Source of the DNA: Bemisia tabaci
Lineage: Eukaryota; Arthropoda; Insecta; Hemiptera; Aleyrodidae
Direction: 5' to 3'
DNA: 64,000 nt
NCBI RefSeq assembly: GCF_918797505.1
Contig: NC_092801.1
Coordinates: 13,950,001-14,014,000, forward strand
Each line of letters begins with the position of its first letter. Positions within the stretch are counted from its first letter, which is position 1. A program made the position numbers and the translations under genes. Shown here piece after piece: positions 10,253 to 21,728 of the stretch. The notes below the pieces were generated by a model that was not told where the DNA came from, made no database searches, and worked only from the letters and a program-made list of their open reading frames with translations.

Positions 10253-11275
10253 TACAAACCATTCTTTGAAGAACTAATGTATTTAAGCAGCACTGGCATT
10301 CTTATCTAGACCCCTTCTTTTGAGGGAACAATTAAATTTCACCTAGGGCTACATTTGGGTGACAACCTTGGCCTCCATGAGATCACAGACTTCATAGGAT
10401 GTTATACTGCAATCACCCATGCAGATTTTGTCAAGTTCATAGGGACATAATGAGAAAACAAAGCAAGGAAGAGCCAAACCTGTTGCGCACAATTGAAAAC
10501 TCTGATTCACACCTTCTTAAAAACAATCCTTCAGAAACGGGTATAAATACAGCTTCTCTATGGAATGAATTGCCATATGTCCACGTTGTTCATAACACCT
10601 CTTTTGATTTGCATCACGATATTCTTCAAGGAGCTGCTGTGTTTGATGTAAATTTAATATTAAATATTGCTATCTCCTATAAATACGTAAGCATCCATGA
10701 AATCAACAATCTGATTCTCAATACCAATTACGGCCTTGTTGCAAAAAAAAAATAAACCAGTTCCTGTCATAATAACTGGGTAGGTGGTCCATGCCAAAAT
10801 GTCTGCTGCAGAGATTATGAATTTTGTTGTGTTTTTTTTCTAATTTTTATTCGGGAAATTTTCCCGCAAAGATGATCCCCTTTGGAGACTGTATACGCGC
10901 TACTTAGACAAATTATGGATGTAACATTTTCCCCCTACGTTGACCCAACACGTCTTAAATTATTAATGTTTCTCATAGACGAGCACCATATAATTTTTTT
11001 TAACTTTGAGCCAAGAAAAACGTTTAAAAAACAAGCAGCATCACATTCTCCACTATCCTAGGTTAATTGAAGAATTGGGACCCCCATTCCTCTATTGGGT
11101 GATTAATCTGGAGCGTAAACATCAACAGGGGAAAAAAACTGCCGTGAGTGTTGCAACATCTCGTCATTTGCCTAAAACTGTAGGTATAAGCCACCAAATA
11201 ATACATCACTGTTACATGCAATCTGGAACAGTATTGATGGATCGAAAAGAATTCGGCAATGTCTCATAAATCTCG
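10253..11275 (+). pseudogene. Broken transposase-like gene of the HDILEG-motif family
   Basis: Conceptual translation in shifting frames gives a continuous family profile. KPFFEELMYLSSTGILI (10256 on), an in-frame stop near 10307, then IKFHLGLHLGDNLGLHEI are in one frame. After a frameshift near 10398 come CRFCQVHRDIMRKQ, NPSETGI, WNELPYVHVVHN and HHDILQG up to 10755. A third stretch reads DVTFSPYVDP (about 10917). The last reads HHILHYPRLIEELGP and NLERKHQQGK (11041 on). From memory, this order (CRFC, NPSETGI, HDxxEG, HYPRLI, KHxQGK) matches a multicopy arthropod transposase-like family of uncertain superfamily (KDZ- or CMC-like are candidates). The 5' part is missing at the GGTAACTGGGC element. 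At least one stop and three frameshifts make it inactive. Confidence 0.7.
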
Positions 11276-11547
11276 GATGATGCTCTATCATTTTTATCCA
11301 CCACCTGAACCAGGCAAGGGTGGAACTCAGAAAAGCCCTGGAACAACACGCGCAAATAGATATATTCTGCCCGGAAAACGGAGAAATGAGTTGAGTACTG
11401 GACGAACTGAATCATGCTGCGCCATCGTACGTGACACAAAAACTATAATAATTGTAATAGCCGGAAACGAAGATTTCAATCGAAGATATTGCCTCCAAAG
11501 CCACTCGGCAATCGCCAATGACCAACCCTTGGGCAGAATTAGGTTTT

Positions 11548-11815
11548 ATTAGGGGGAGACCGGGGCTATGTTGACCAGATTTTTTGAAAACTTGTGTCTG
11601 AAGAAACAGAAGAATAGAATGCCATTTCTTTAATGCTCTAATCCTTGAGCATACAGTGTAAAATTAAAATCAACTGAAAACATTGTACAAAATACTTTAA
11701 TTTTGTGAGTTTCATGCGTTTTTAAAAGAAAATCCATTTTGGTCAACATAGCCCCTGCTCGGGGCTATATTGGCCACCCCCGGGGCTAAGTGAGCCACCT
11801 GTAAGGACGCCATGT
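11548..11815. repeat. GGGGCTATGTTGACCA-type repeat, probable MITE
   Basis: GACCGGGGCTATGTTGACCA at 11569 is inverted as TGGTCAACATAGCCCC at 11739, followed by degenerate copies GGGGCTATATTGGCCA and GGGGCTAAGTGAGCCA. It has the same style as the neighbouring GGTAACTGGGC element, with a short motif repeated in both orientations. No coding capacity. Confidence 0.5.
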
Positions 11816-12606
11816 TAACCTTGTTCAGTTGATTGTAATTGCACTTAAAAAAGCTTAGTATTATGCCGTTACACTTATCTTTCGCAATGTTTGTAAAACT
11901 CAATACCTTTGGAGCTGAAAATTTATTAATTTTTTCATTTTATTTTTTAATCACTTAAAATTTAAATGAAGTTTCACATGTTATGTTTCCTTAAAAATGA
12001 GACTAAGAAAAACAAAATGCAAAACCAAAAATTATAATTGAAGATGTATAAAAAAAAAAGATAAAATGATGAAAAATCAATAATCAACTCATAAGAAATT
12101 GAAAAGAATCATGTAAAATTTGAAAACAAATAATTAAATCTCTATTGCGGGAGGGTTAAAACATTTTCATTTAAAATTTATATGAATTTATTGTGAAAAA
12201 ACTTATTGATGACGTTCAATTTTATGTGTTTTCGTTACATTCTTTTCATGTAATTTTTAAGTGTAAATTATGGAAAAAAATATTTTCGAATGGTGATGGC
12301 GTTGAAGAAATTAATATGTCTTCATATAAATTTTCAGTAAAGAAAAAAAATGATCGAGATAATTTTTATGTGTTTTTCCACGTTCTTTTCGCGTAATGAT
12401 AAAAATTATGTTTTAAAAAAAAGTCTCAAGTTGTCGCCGGTAAAAAAATCATTTACTTAAATTCATGTAAATTTTATATGAAAAATGTTTAGTCTCGCGT
12501 GTTCGATAAGAACCTAAATCAAAATTGATCAAAAATCAATAAGATGGGTGAGGTTGCAACTCAGAATAAAACAACGAAAAAAAGCTACTTCTAGCTGCAG
12601 TAGCAT
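11816..12606. other. AT-rich spacer, no gene seen
   Basis: Very A/T-rich. Short ORFs only, and no motif, splice structure or repeat that I can support. Confidence 0.5.
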
Positions 12607-12626
12607 CCCTGCTAAAAATGTTCCAT

Positions 12627-12960
12627 GTGGATTCACGTGGAAATGACCCGATTTCCATGTGATTTCATGGAAATCGTCTGACTTCCATGTCCTTCGACAT
12701 GGAAATCATAACGTTTCCATGAAACTCACATGGAAACCAAGTCATTTCCATCAAGCCGTCATGGAAATGAAAACATTTCCTTGTGAGCTCGACATGGAAA
12801 TCATAACGTTTCCATGCAACTCACACGGAAACCAAGTCATTTCCATCAAGTCTTCATGGAAATGAAAATATTTCCTTGTGAGCTCGACATGGAACTCATA
12901 ACACTTCCATGCAACTCACACGGAAACCAAGTCATTTCCATCAAGCCTTCATGGAATTGA
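12627..12960. repeat. Left subterminal CATGGAAAT palindromic repeats
   Basis: About twenty copies of CATGGAAAT or its inverse ATTTCCATG, arranged in larger units of roughly 117 bp (AACTCACACGGAAACCAAG recurs at 12820 and 12912). The motif includes the innermost bases of the terminal repeat (GTTCCATG), so the array may have grown from the element end. Confidence 0.8.
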
Positions 12961-14070
12961 AAATCCCCTTCTCAGTTCGGCGTGGAAATAAAAATTGCGG
13001 ATTTAAACATGAATTTCGCGGCTTTAAAATCTCTCAATTTTTGGGCAATTCTAAACTGGACATACGCTCCGACATGCGCAACATGCGAAAATTACACATC
13101 GGAGCGTGAGTGTCGCGTTTGAAGCATAACTACGATGTTGAAGGCGCTCCGCAAGGTGCGCGCCAAGGAATTATACTCGGTATACGGTTCAAACCAGAGA
13201 TGCAAGATTTTATATGTAACTTCATAAAATGAAATTTCGTGAATTCCAATCATTTTTGAAAACTTCTGTGCTATGGGCTCATTATGACATGAAAAGGAAA
13301 AATCTTAAGTTTTGGAAGGGGGGGGGGGAAATGAAGGGAAAAAGGAAAAAACCGAAAGAAGAGCTATACGATCATTGTTGCGGGTTGCATTAGCAGTCAA
13401 ATTTTTTCTTCTCAGGCGTATGTTTAGAAAGGAGGTGAAGAAGATCCCCATATCAGGGTGATCGAAAAAAGTCTCAATTTTGGTCATCACTCAAGTACTT
13501 TTTCATCAAAAGGTAGTGTTTAGCATGTTATGTTTTTTTCTTCAGTTATTAAATCCTCTAAATTTTTTTGTAAAGAATTTGAAAAGAATTGCTGGAACCA
13601 ATTTTTTTTAATGATATGATTTCGATCTCAGCCCCTGAAAATCAAGTACCTGAAATTTTATGAAGCTCAATAATTAAAGAAATGTGCCAAAATGTATGAT
13701 GGATAAAAGCTTAGTATGTACTTACATCTACACTCAAGTGAAAGCAATAATAAGCACAATAATCTTAAAAAGTACATGGTGTACTCAAAGCTCCCTGATG
13801 AAAATTAGGGCCACCCTTTCAGACATACTTTGTGGGCAGGCCATCTATGACAGCCATGGGAACTTGTTTGACGGGTATATGTCAGTATGTAATTGATATC
13901 AGCGCATAGACCTTCTTGGACTTGTAGGATTTTCTATATCATAGCAGCGTAGTTTTTCAAAGTTCGCATGTTAGCAGTTCCAAACCCACATGTATCTTCC
14001 ACTAGGCATGTGTAAAGAGAATCTTTCAGCTAAATATGCAACATGAAAAGTAATAATGGATGACATCTGT

Positions 14071-16968
14071 CATGCAGACATACTCAATAAAATAGAAAAT
14101 GAACAAACAACACTCACCAACTCGCTCAAGTCTGTAATCCACTGGGTCAGAAAAATCCACTTGAAGACAATGAATCCAAATTTCCGATTAGAACTGGTGC
14201 AGGTACGAAGGAACTTTTGAAAACACGATGAGTGCATTGTAAAAATATCTAAAGCACTCTTTAACGTAAGAGAAAAATTAGCACCATGATTTACTAGCTG
14301 ATCAATACAGAACACCACTCTCAGAAAAGCACTGACACAACACGATTTTTCAGTTTAGTTTTAGAGGAGAAAGCATTTTTCAAAAGATGCGACATCATAG
14401 ATCCACAGCTTAAATAATTTCACGATTTACTACGATCATTGATGATATTAAGGTAGCCATCGATTCTCTACCCGACGTTCCTTCCACACATGACAGGAAA
14501 CATCTACAGGCATAGAGCAAATGGCACTGAGCAGCAATGTACATCTGATAAGGCAAGCTCTTGGAAGTGTCGATCTGCAAAAATACAAAGCGGGAGACAG
14601 ATCATCAAATTGATCTACCTATGGTTAATGGCCGTCCTTGGAGACGGACAATAAACTACGTAACAATATATCAACCACCTTTTGATAACAGAACGAATTT
14701 AAAATGAGAGCAAGACCCTTCCTTATGGAGGGAGGGCCAAGAAACATTTAAAAACGGAACATTTTACTACTTACAGGTCTGAGCCACTGAATATAATACA
14801 TTCCACCAGTCAATAAAATTTTAAATTTTGAATGTTGATGGATAACCTGATTGCCAGTATACATTGAGTTGAAACCAGTTGAAACATCTGATACGTAGAG
14901 CGGTTCATTCTTATAGAAGCTTCCGAAGTAGTTCCAGATAGGTACTTTAAAATTAGACACCGGTCAAATGTAGTACAAGAGAGGAAATGGGTGCAACAAA
15001 ACTTTAATTGTCCTTGATTCTTTTGTGAAAGGTGTGAAAGTGAAAAATTATTCATTAAATTACTTACTTGAGGTGATGTGGTGATGTGAGAGATATGAGA
15101 TAAATATAACAAATATAACCTAACTTTTGTGAAGATGTTCCTAGTTCCTGGAATAATCGTTCCTTGCCGATACTTCCAGGGTTGTATTTATTATCTAAAT
15201 AATTATCAGGCAAATGTTTTCAAAAGGATTAAAATACAAAAACTGGCTTTCTATAATCATTATAGCGGCTGATTTTCACTCATTTTCATACGCAACCTCG
15301 ATAAAAAGGCAAAAGGCGGAACCGCGGAATGGTCCCTCGTCCAACTGTTCGATGTCCAACTCGCACTCGGAACTCCGGACCGGACCATTGTTCAATTCAA
15401 TCCACCCAGCCCAAGCTATGCCATGCCGTGAATTTCAAAATGAAAACTTAATTTGATCTACTTTTCATGATTCTTAACGAAGAATCGATTGTATTATCGG
15501 CGTCTACTTGACTATACTCAGTTTCATCGAACACAGGTAAATTATCTCTCTTTCACTTCTTTACGACGGACACACCTAAGTATGAGCCTGTCACCTTGTA
15601 CTTACATTACACATTTGTCATGTCAAGCTATACTGATCAAGTAACTCGAGTTTAATTTTCTTTGCCGATTTACGATTCAGTCGATATGTTCTAACGAGCG
15701 AGGTAATTGTGAATTCTATTCTCTTGGTTTGCGAATGCATTTACTACCATGTGCTATTCCTAACCGTGGTTACGAAGTTGATCGAAGAGTCTACGTCTAA
15801 TAAATCTATCCACTCCTTCCGTGGGAAGGGAGATAATCATTCATCTATTTAGCATTGAAGGGAAAGACCAGAATCAAGATGGTGGATCTTCTGTTGCACT
15901 CTCTAAGTGCAAATCTTATTATCCGCGGACTTCATCACAAGTAGAAACTTCCCAACTCTTGCAGGCGAGTGCTATAGGTAGTCTGTTGGAACATCCTCAT
16001 ACTGCCTGCATTTTCCTTGTGTCTTCAAAAGAATCAAGGACAATTAAAGTTTTGTTGCACCCATTTCCTCTCTTGTACTACATTTGACCGGTGTCTAATT
16101 TTAAAGTACCTATCTGGAACTACTTACGAAAGCTTCTATGAGAATGAACCGCTCTACGTATCAGATGTTTCAACTCAATGTATACTGGCAATCAGGTTAT
16201 CCATCAACATTCAAAATTTAAAATTTTATAGACTGGTGGAATGTATTTTATTCAGTGGCTCAGACCTGTCAGTAGTAAAATGTTCCGTTTTTAAATGTTT
16301 CTTGGCCCTCCCTCCATAAGGAAGGGTCTTGCTCTCATTTTAAATTCGTTCTGTTATCAAAAGGTGGTTGATATATTGTTACGTAGTTTATTGTCCGTCT
16401 CCAAGGACGGCCATTAACCATAGGTAGATCAATTTGATGATCTGTCTCCCGCTTTGTATTTTTGCAGATCGACACTTCCAAGAGCTTGCCTTATCAGATG
16501 TACATTGCTGCTCAGTGCCATTTGCTCTATGCCTGTAGATGTTTCCTGTCATGTGTGGAAGGAACGTCGGGTAGAGAATCGATGGCTACCTTAATATCAT
16601 CAATGATCGTAGTAAATCGTGAAATTATTTAAGCTGTGGATCTATGATGTCGCTTTTGAAAAATGCTTTCTCCTCTAAAACTAAACTGAAAAATCGTGTT
16701 GTGTTAGTGCTTTTCTGAGAGTGGTGTTCTGTATTGATCAGCTAGTAAATCATGGTGCTAATTTTTCTCTTACGTTAAAGAGTGCTTTAGATATTTTTAC
16801 AATGCACTCATCGTGTTTTCAAAAGTTCCTTCGTACCTGCACCAGTTCTAATCGGAAGTTTGGATTCATTGTCTTCAAGTGGATTTTTCTGACCCAGTGG
16901 ATTACAGATTTGAGCGAGTTGGTGAGTGTTGTTTGTTCATTTTCTATTTTACTGAGCATGTCTGCATG
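14071..16968. repeat. Long inverted repeat, ~950-bp arms, 1-kb loop
   Basis: The left arm 14071-15025 and right arm 16026-16968 are reverse complements with a few indels (for example, the left arm carries extra sequence near 14870). The loop 15026-16025 is unique and non-coding. In the right arm, a pyrimidine-rich TTTGTATTTTTGCAG ends near 16467 and a donor GTGAGTG follows at 16921, which looks like an internal exon boundary pair, but the interval has no long reading frame. It lies wholly inside the element 12607-17318. The 1.1 kb before the left arm (12961-14070) shows nothing recognisable. Confidence 0.8.
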
Positions 16969-17098
16969 GTCCAAATATCATGTGCTCCCATTGGGACGCT
17001 TGTCTCCTTTTTCTTGATTCTAAGATTTATTTAATTTCCGTGAGCAATTTGGATGGTACTGAAACCTTCTTGTGATCATTTTTATGCAAATGGTTTTC

Positions 17099-17300
17099 TT
17101 TCCATGAAAAATTGTCACGGAAATGATTTCGTTTCCATGAAAAATTTTCACGGAAATGATTTCGTTTCCATGAAAAATTTTCATGGAAATAAGCCACATG
17201 GAAATCAGTCACACGGAAATCAGCCACATGGAAATATTTCCTGTTCCATTTTTCCGTGTCATTTTTTCATGGAAATCAACTTCATGGAAATCATCCACAC
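17099..17300. repeat. Right subterminal CATGGAAAT repeats, 33-bp units
   Basis: Units of GTTTCCATGAAAAATTTTCA plus CGGAAATGATTTC repeat with a 33-bp period, then shorter ACATGGAAATCAGCC units run to the terminus. They mirror the left array in motif but not in period. Confidence 0.8.
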
Positions 17301-17318
17301 GGAACATTTTTAGCAGGG

Positions 17319-19218
17319 ATAGAAGAGCGAAACTAATCAAATTGTATATCATCATAGTTGCAACACTCGACCCGAAAAAACTAAGGACATTGGGGTCAGA
17401 TGCCGCAACATGGCAGTCTGACTAAACTTCAAAAAAAGAGACGCGAATTTTCCTCCCCCAGACTAAGACGAATAAGAACTCAAAATAAGTGCCAGAAACC
17501 GCAACAAGGCTATCTGGACTTTAGCTCTCTTCTTAGCAGCTCAATACAAAAAATCGGCTATAGGTGACCGCAAAGTGGTTCACCTGTTAACACTCAAGAG
17601 AATTCGCGAGCATTCAAAAAAGGGGGGTTTTAGTCGCACTTGAGGTGATCCCTTATAGGTTCAAGACCTTAGGCGCAACAAGCCTTTTTAGCCTTGTCTT
17701 AAGGGTCTCTCGAAGATTCATGAATCATCAAAAGATCACACCGAGGAGTTGGCTCATAGATTCAAAACCATAGGCTCAACATGCCTTTTTAGCTTTGGCT
17801 TGAGGACTCCAAGGTTGATCACAAAAAATCTGACGAAACGCGGAGCACGTGCTCAGGCAACAGTGTCCGGTCCGGGCCTCTCTTCAAAAGAGGTGACAAT
17901 AGCTAGATAGACGCAACTTGTATGTAATCCAGCTATCACCGGGTTGGGAATCTCGCTCTATGTAACTCGTCCCAGAGACACTGATTAGGAGGAATCAGTG
18001 GCCGGGCAACCAAAAACTAAAGCTCGCCAATTCTCGCGAATAAAATGAACATCTTAGTGCTAACAATACAATACACAATAAATCAAGGGCTACTTAGTCA
18101 AAAATGCTAACAATCTATCTGGCAAGTAGCAAGGTCCAGGAAAGAGGACTCCATTTGAGCAAAATCAATGAGGAAAAAGGTACAAAATTATTAGCTCTCA
18201 GGTCGGTGATCTCAACGCGATCTATCGGCTGAAGGCTAAACTACTTGCTCTCAATTTCAGCTGCAATGCTAATCGAAAATATAGCCAATACGGAACATCG
18301 CGAAATCACGTATTTTTTCTTTTTTTTGTTGCATGAATTTGAAGTGGAAATCATGTAAACACTTGATTTACCAAGATTATTTTTCTTCAGTTTTACGTTA
18401 TTTTTTACGTAAGTAAATATTTTTGTAATTTCCAATATTTTTTACGTAATTTTACCAGGCGTGAGAAAAAAATTGATAAAAAGAGATGTAAAATTGATCC
18501 CATGGTTAACGCCCTAATGACATTTTTACGTGAAAAAGGCAGAAATGTAAGTATACAAAATTACGTTTTTTTAAACGTGAAAGCGTTCTATTCTAAGAGA
18601 CGTCAACCATGGGACAGATATTACATGTTTTGTATTAATATTTACGACTTTTTAAGTAAAAAGAAGGTTAAAATTTATCCTTTCTTTGTTGGGAAGAAAA
18701 TTCTAACTAGGGATGGTATCAACTAAATATGGTATCTAGTAATATGAGATCAGTTACGATGGGAGCCGCTCAAAAATTACACATTATATACCCCCTTCCA
18801 AATGTGGGATTCTCTCAATCAAAATCACAACAAATTAAAGTAGGAAGGCATCGCATAGAATTTTTGGTATAAAATCCATGCTCCCGTGCCGACAAACCCA
18901 TGAAACTGGTGTGAAGGACCGATTTTTGTGTAATAGCAAGCAGCGTTGGGTACCCACCTACGTATTTCACTGTCCTAAAACTCCTCCTTTCTTTAGTAAG
19001 TGACGTAATCTTTGGACGGCCGTAGAATTTCAAATTATTAGCATTATTCGAGATTTTAAAACCATAAAATAATGCATTCACCTACTGTAGAAAAAAAATT
19101 GAATGGAAAAGGAATTAAAATAATATAAATATCTCTGTTGATGTAGTGGCCCTGAAGTCTAGATGCCTTGATGAAGTGGCCTAGTGGGCCTTGTTAACCA
19201 TGCCAACCAGATCGTCCC
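17319..19218. other. No recognisable gene; TTTTACGT motif cluster
   Basis: From 17330 to 18300 I see no gene or repeat. Between 18390 and 18720 the motif TTTTACGT/ACGTAAAA recurs many times and ends at ATTTTACCAGGCG (18455-18467), which loosely resembles the ATTTTTACCAGGG element terminus. GATCCCATGGTTAACG (18496) and its approximate inverse (18601) suggest a degraded small foldback. Confidence 0.4.
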
Positions 19219-19221
19219 GTT

Positions 19222-19290
19222 AAAATGCATACGTAGCCTCATTGGACTAAGTTTAGGTGAGTCCAGGGTTCGATTAGGGATAATTCAAGA
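19222..19290 (+). mobile_element. tRNA-like SINE fragment
   Basis: A-box-like TAGCCTCATTGG and B-box-like GGGTTCGATTAGGG occur at tRNA spacing. It does not fold as a tRNA and is probably a decayed SINE head. Confidence 0.4.
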
Positions 19291-20099
19291 TAAGAGATAG
19301 CACCACCAGTCACCACTGAGAATTTCACTTTCCTTCAACGATTACTGAAATAATATTGTTCAAATTACAAAAAGCAGATCCACAAGATATAGATTATTTT
19401 TTGCTTGATTTTTTGAGTCAAAAATATTCGCAATTAGAATTACAAGCGCAGAGGAAGTACGGCTGAAATTTTCAGCCCAGCCGCAGCGGCCGAGCGCGCA
19501 ACTGAATCCCTTATGTTCTACAGGGTTATTCAAAAGTTACGCACCACTGGCCATAACTTGAGTTCTAATTATGATATCGATTTGCGGTTTGTGGCGTCCT
19601 TCCTCATATCGAGGGGGAAACTTTTTGAGGTACTTTCCAGTTCTTCACCCCCCCCCCCCCGGGGGAGGGGGGCAACTCAAAAATTTCAAATGGCAACCCC
19701 CATCATGTGATACATCGTTAGAAAGAGCATGAAAAAAGAAAATTTTCGGCGCAAACCGGAAGCCGATCTGACCCCGCTATCAAAAGTTAGGGGGGTCCAA
19801 AGGTTATTTAGGGGGTCCGTATCTTCATTTTTTAGAGTAGCTTCGGCGGCTCTTGGACATACCGTTTCTCTTTTCAAAGAGTCTTCGAATACTCCAAGTC
19901 TGATACCGAAGTCTTCATATTGCCCCCGGGCCACCACAGCCTCCCCGTAGGGAGGGGGGGGTGGGCCTGTTACAATGAAACATTGCATTAAAATGCGAAA
20001 AGTCACAGGAGAGCTTCAAACTTAGCATCAAATCCGAGTGGAACTTCTTGCCAATGTTAACGTAAACGCAGCCTGCGACTTTACAGTGAGTTTTCAAAA

Positions 20100-20512
20100 C
20101 TCTTAGCCCCCTGCCCCCTCATTTTTGATTGCAGAGCGGGTAAAAACCGGGAAATTCACTACAAATAATGACCGAAACTAATGTCCAACTTGAGGAGGAC
20201 CCTTGAAACGTTGCGATCAGTCGGAGCATTGAAATACAGGGACTGCCACCCCCTTAAAGTATGGAAACATCCAAAGCACCCCCGCTGCCCCCCTCATTTT
20301 TCATTACGTAGCTGGTAAGAACCGGGAAATTCGACAGAAATGTTGCTCGAAACTACTGTCCAACATGACGCGGACCCTTGAAACGTTGCGCCCAGTCGGA
20401 GAACTGCAACACAGGAACTGCCGCCCACTTTAAGGACGGAAACATCCATAAAACCCCCGCTGCCCCCCTCTTTCTTCGTTGCGGGGCTGGTAAGAACCGG
20501 GGCATCATTTCT
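20100..20512 (+). repeat. Tandem repeat, ~180-bp period, 2+ copies
   Basis: Units begin near GCCCCCTCATTTTT (20113, 20289, 20467) and contain ACCCTTGAAACGTTGCG and GGTAAGAACCGGGAAATTC. Copies are about 80-85% alike by eye. Non-coding. Confidence 0.7.
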
Positions 20513-20547
20513 GGCGACTTTCCCTTCAAACGAAATTACTTCAACGA

Positions 20548-20952
20548 AATTACTTCAAACTAATTTAAAGGGGGATTTCGGACCCCCAAATACGTCAATT
20601 CAAAGGTCATTCTATTTTCCCGCGAAACAAGCCTAAATCCCCCAGATTTGCCCCCACATTAGTTCAGCAAGGTCTAAATCAGTTCATTATTACGTCGGCA
20701 AGTCCCCAAATTTCGGGAAAAGTTAAAAAAAAAATTTAAATGGTCAAATTTAATCACCGTAAATTTCGTTTTTTTAACTTTTCCAGAAATTTGGGGACTT
20801 GCCAACGTAATGTTGAACTGATTTAGACCTTGCTGAACTAATGTGGGGGCAAATCTGGGGGAAATAGGCTTATTTCGCGGGAAAATTGAATGACCTTTGA
20901 ATTGACGTATTTGGGGGTCCGAAACCCCCCTTTAAATTAGTTTGAAGTAATT
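20548..20952. repeat. Inverted repeat, ~185-bp arms, short loop
   Basis: The sequence from ACTTCAAACTAATTTAAAGG (20548) to about 20735 is reverse-complemented at about 20768-20952, with a few substitutions. The loop is A/T-rich. It sits inside the larger foldback 19519-21352. Confidence 0.8.
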
Positions 20953-21365
20953 TCTGTGATTTTTACTTAAAAGTGCTTACAATTTGGTAAAGTTTCCCGT
21001 TTTATTTTTTTCATTACGATAATTTGAACCGGAGTTATGATTTTTTGAAAATAGGTCAAATTTGACCTTTGACCTATCATAACTCGGTCAAAAAATAAGA
21101 TATTGGTCTGCGTTTTGCGCCAAAATGCTTGGTTTTTTATGTTCTTTCGAATGAGGTATCGCAAGATAGGGGTTGCTTTTTGATAAAAAAAAGTTGGGGT
21201 CCGCAGCCCCTCCCCACGGGGGGGCCCGAAAAATTTGGGGGGCCCCAAAAGTAGCTAACATTGATCGATGAACATACCCAAAGTTTCGTTTCAGAATATT
21301 GATCAGGTAAAATTTTAGAGGGGGTGGAAGGGACTTTTGGGACACCCTGTATATCTATTGAGTAT

Positions 21366-21608
21366 AGTCTGGTATCAGTACAACCTCTACTGATACCAAT
21401 TGACACTCATCAAATATCTGTAGACTTTCAACTGGTTTCAGTTGGTATCAGTGTAACCTCTACTGGTGCCAACTGTTACTCATCAAATATCTGTAGACTT
21501 TCAACTGGTATCAGTTGGTAACAGTCGATATCACTTAAAATCAGTTCATATCAGTTCATTTTTTCTACTGATTTTAACTGATCTCGACCGATCATTTTTA
21601 CCAGGGTG
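21366..21608. mobile_element. End of a third CCCTGGTAAAAAT-type element with its own repeats
   Basis: The sequence ends CATTTTTACCAGGG at 21608, matching the end at 7345. Inside lie two ~87-bp repeats (TCATCAAATATCTGTAGACT at 21408 and 21481) rich in the palindromic motif GGTATCAG/CTGATACC. The opposite terminus was not found, so the element is truncated or only partly present. Confidence 0.55.
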
Positions 21609-21728
21609 TAGGATGGTTTTTTTCCAAGATTTACTAGTGTATAATTCAATAGCAGCCAATTTTTCTGTGTTTGCTTTAGAACGGTTCTGTGTTGTTATCT
21701 ATCGACGAAAGCAATTTCTGCTTGTGTA

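Larger units (their letters stand above)
12607..17318. mobile_element. 4.7-kb element, CCCTGCTAAAAATGTTCC termini
   Basis: The 18-bp ends CCCTGCTAAAAATGTTCC (12607-12624) and their exact inverse (17301-17318) are flanked by AT on both sides, which fits a 2-bp target duplication. Next to each end is a cluster of CATGGAAAT/ATTTCCATG motifs (12627-12960, 17099-17300). The interior holds a 0.95-kb inverted repeat. No transposase motif was recognised, so it is either non-autonomous or of an unknown type. The terminal consensus CCCTG(G/C)TAAAAAT is shared with 5492-7345, but the subterminal repeats are completely different. Confidence 0.75.
19519..21352. mobile_element. Degraded foldback with CAGGGT/ACCCTG ends
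   Basis: It starts TACAGGGTTATTCAAAAG and ends CTTTTGGGACACCCTGTA, like TA-inserting Tc1/mariner-type foldbacks. A block near 19700 (GATACATCGTTAGAAAGAGC, then an A-rich run) recurs inverted near 21125-21165 (TCTTTCGAATGAGGTATCGC), so the arms are diverged copies. A third relative lies at 54740-54800. Poly(C/G) tracts (19648-19671, about 19948-19960) may be unreliable. No transposase was recognised. Confidence 0.5.

Noticed and set aside
10253..10755. Functional host gene with HDILQG motif
   Set aside because: A stop near 10307 and frameshifts at about 10398 and beyond, next to a transposon end, mark a broken transposase-like copy.
19648..19671. Poly(C)/poly(G) tract as a regulatory quadruplex
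   Set aside because: It lies in a degraded foldback where homopolymer length is unreliable. No promoter or gene context.
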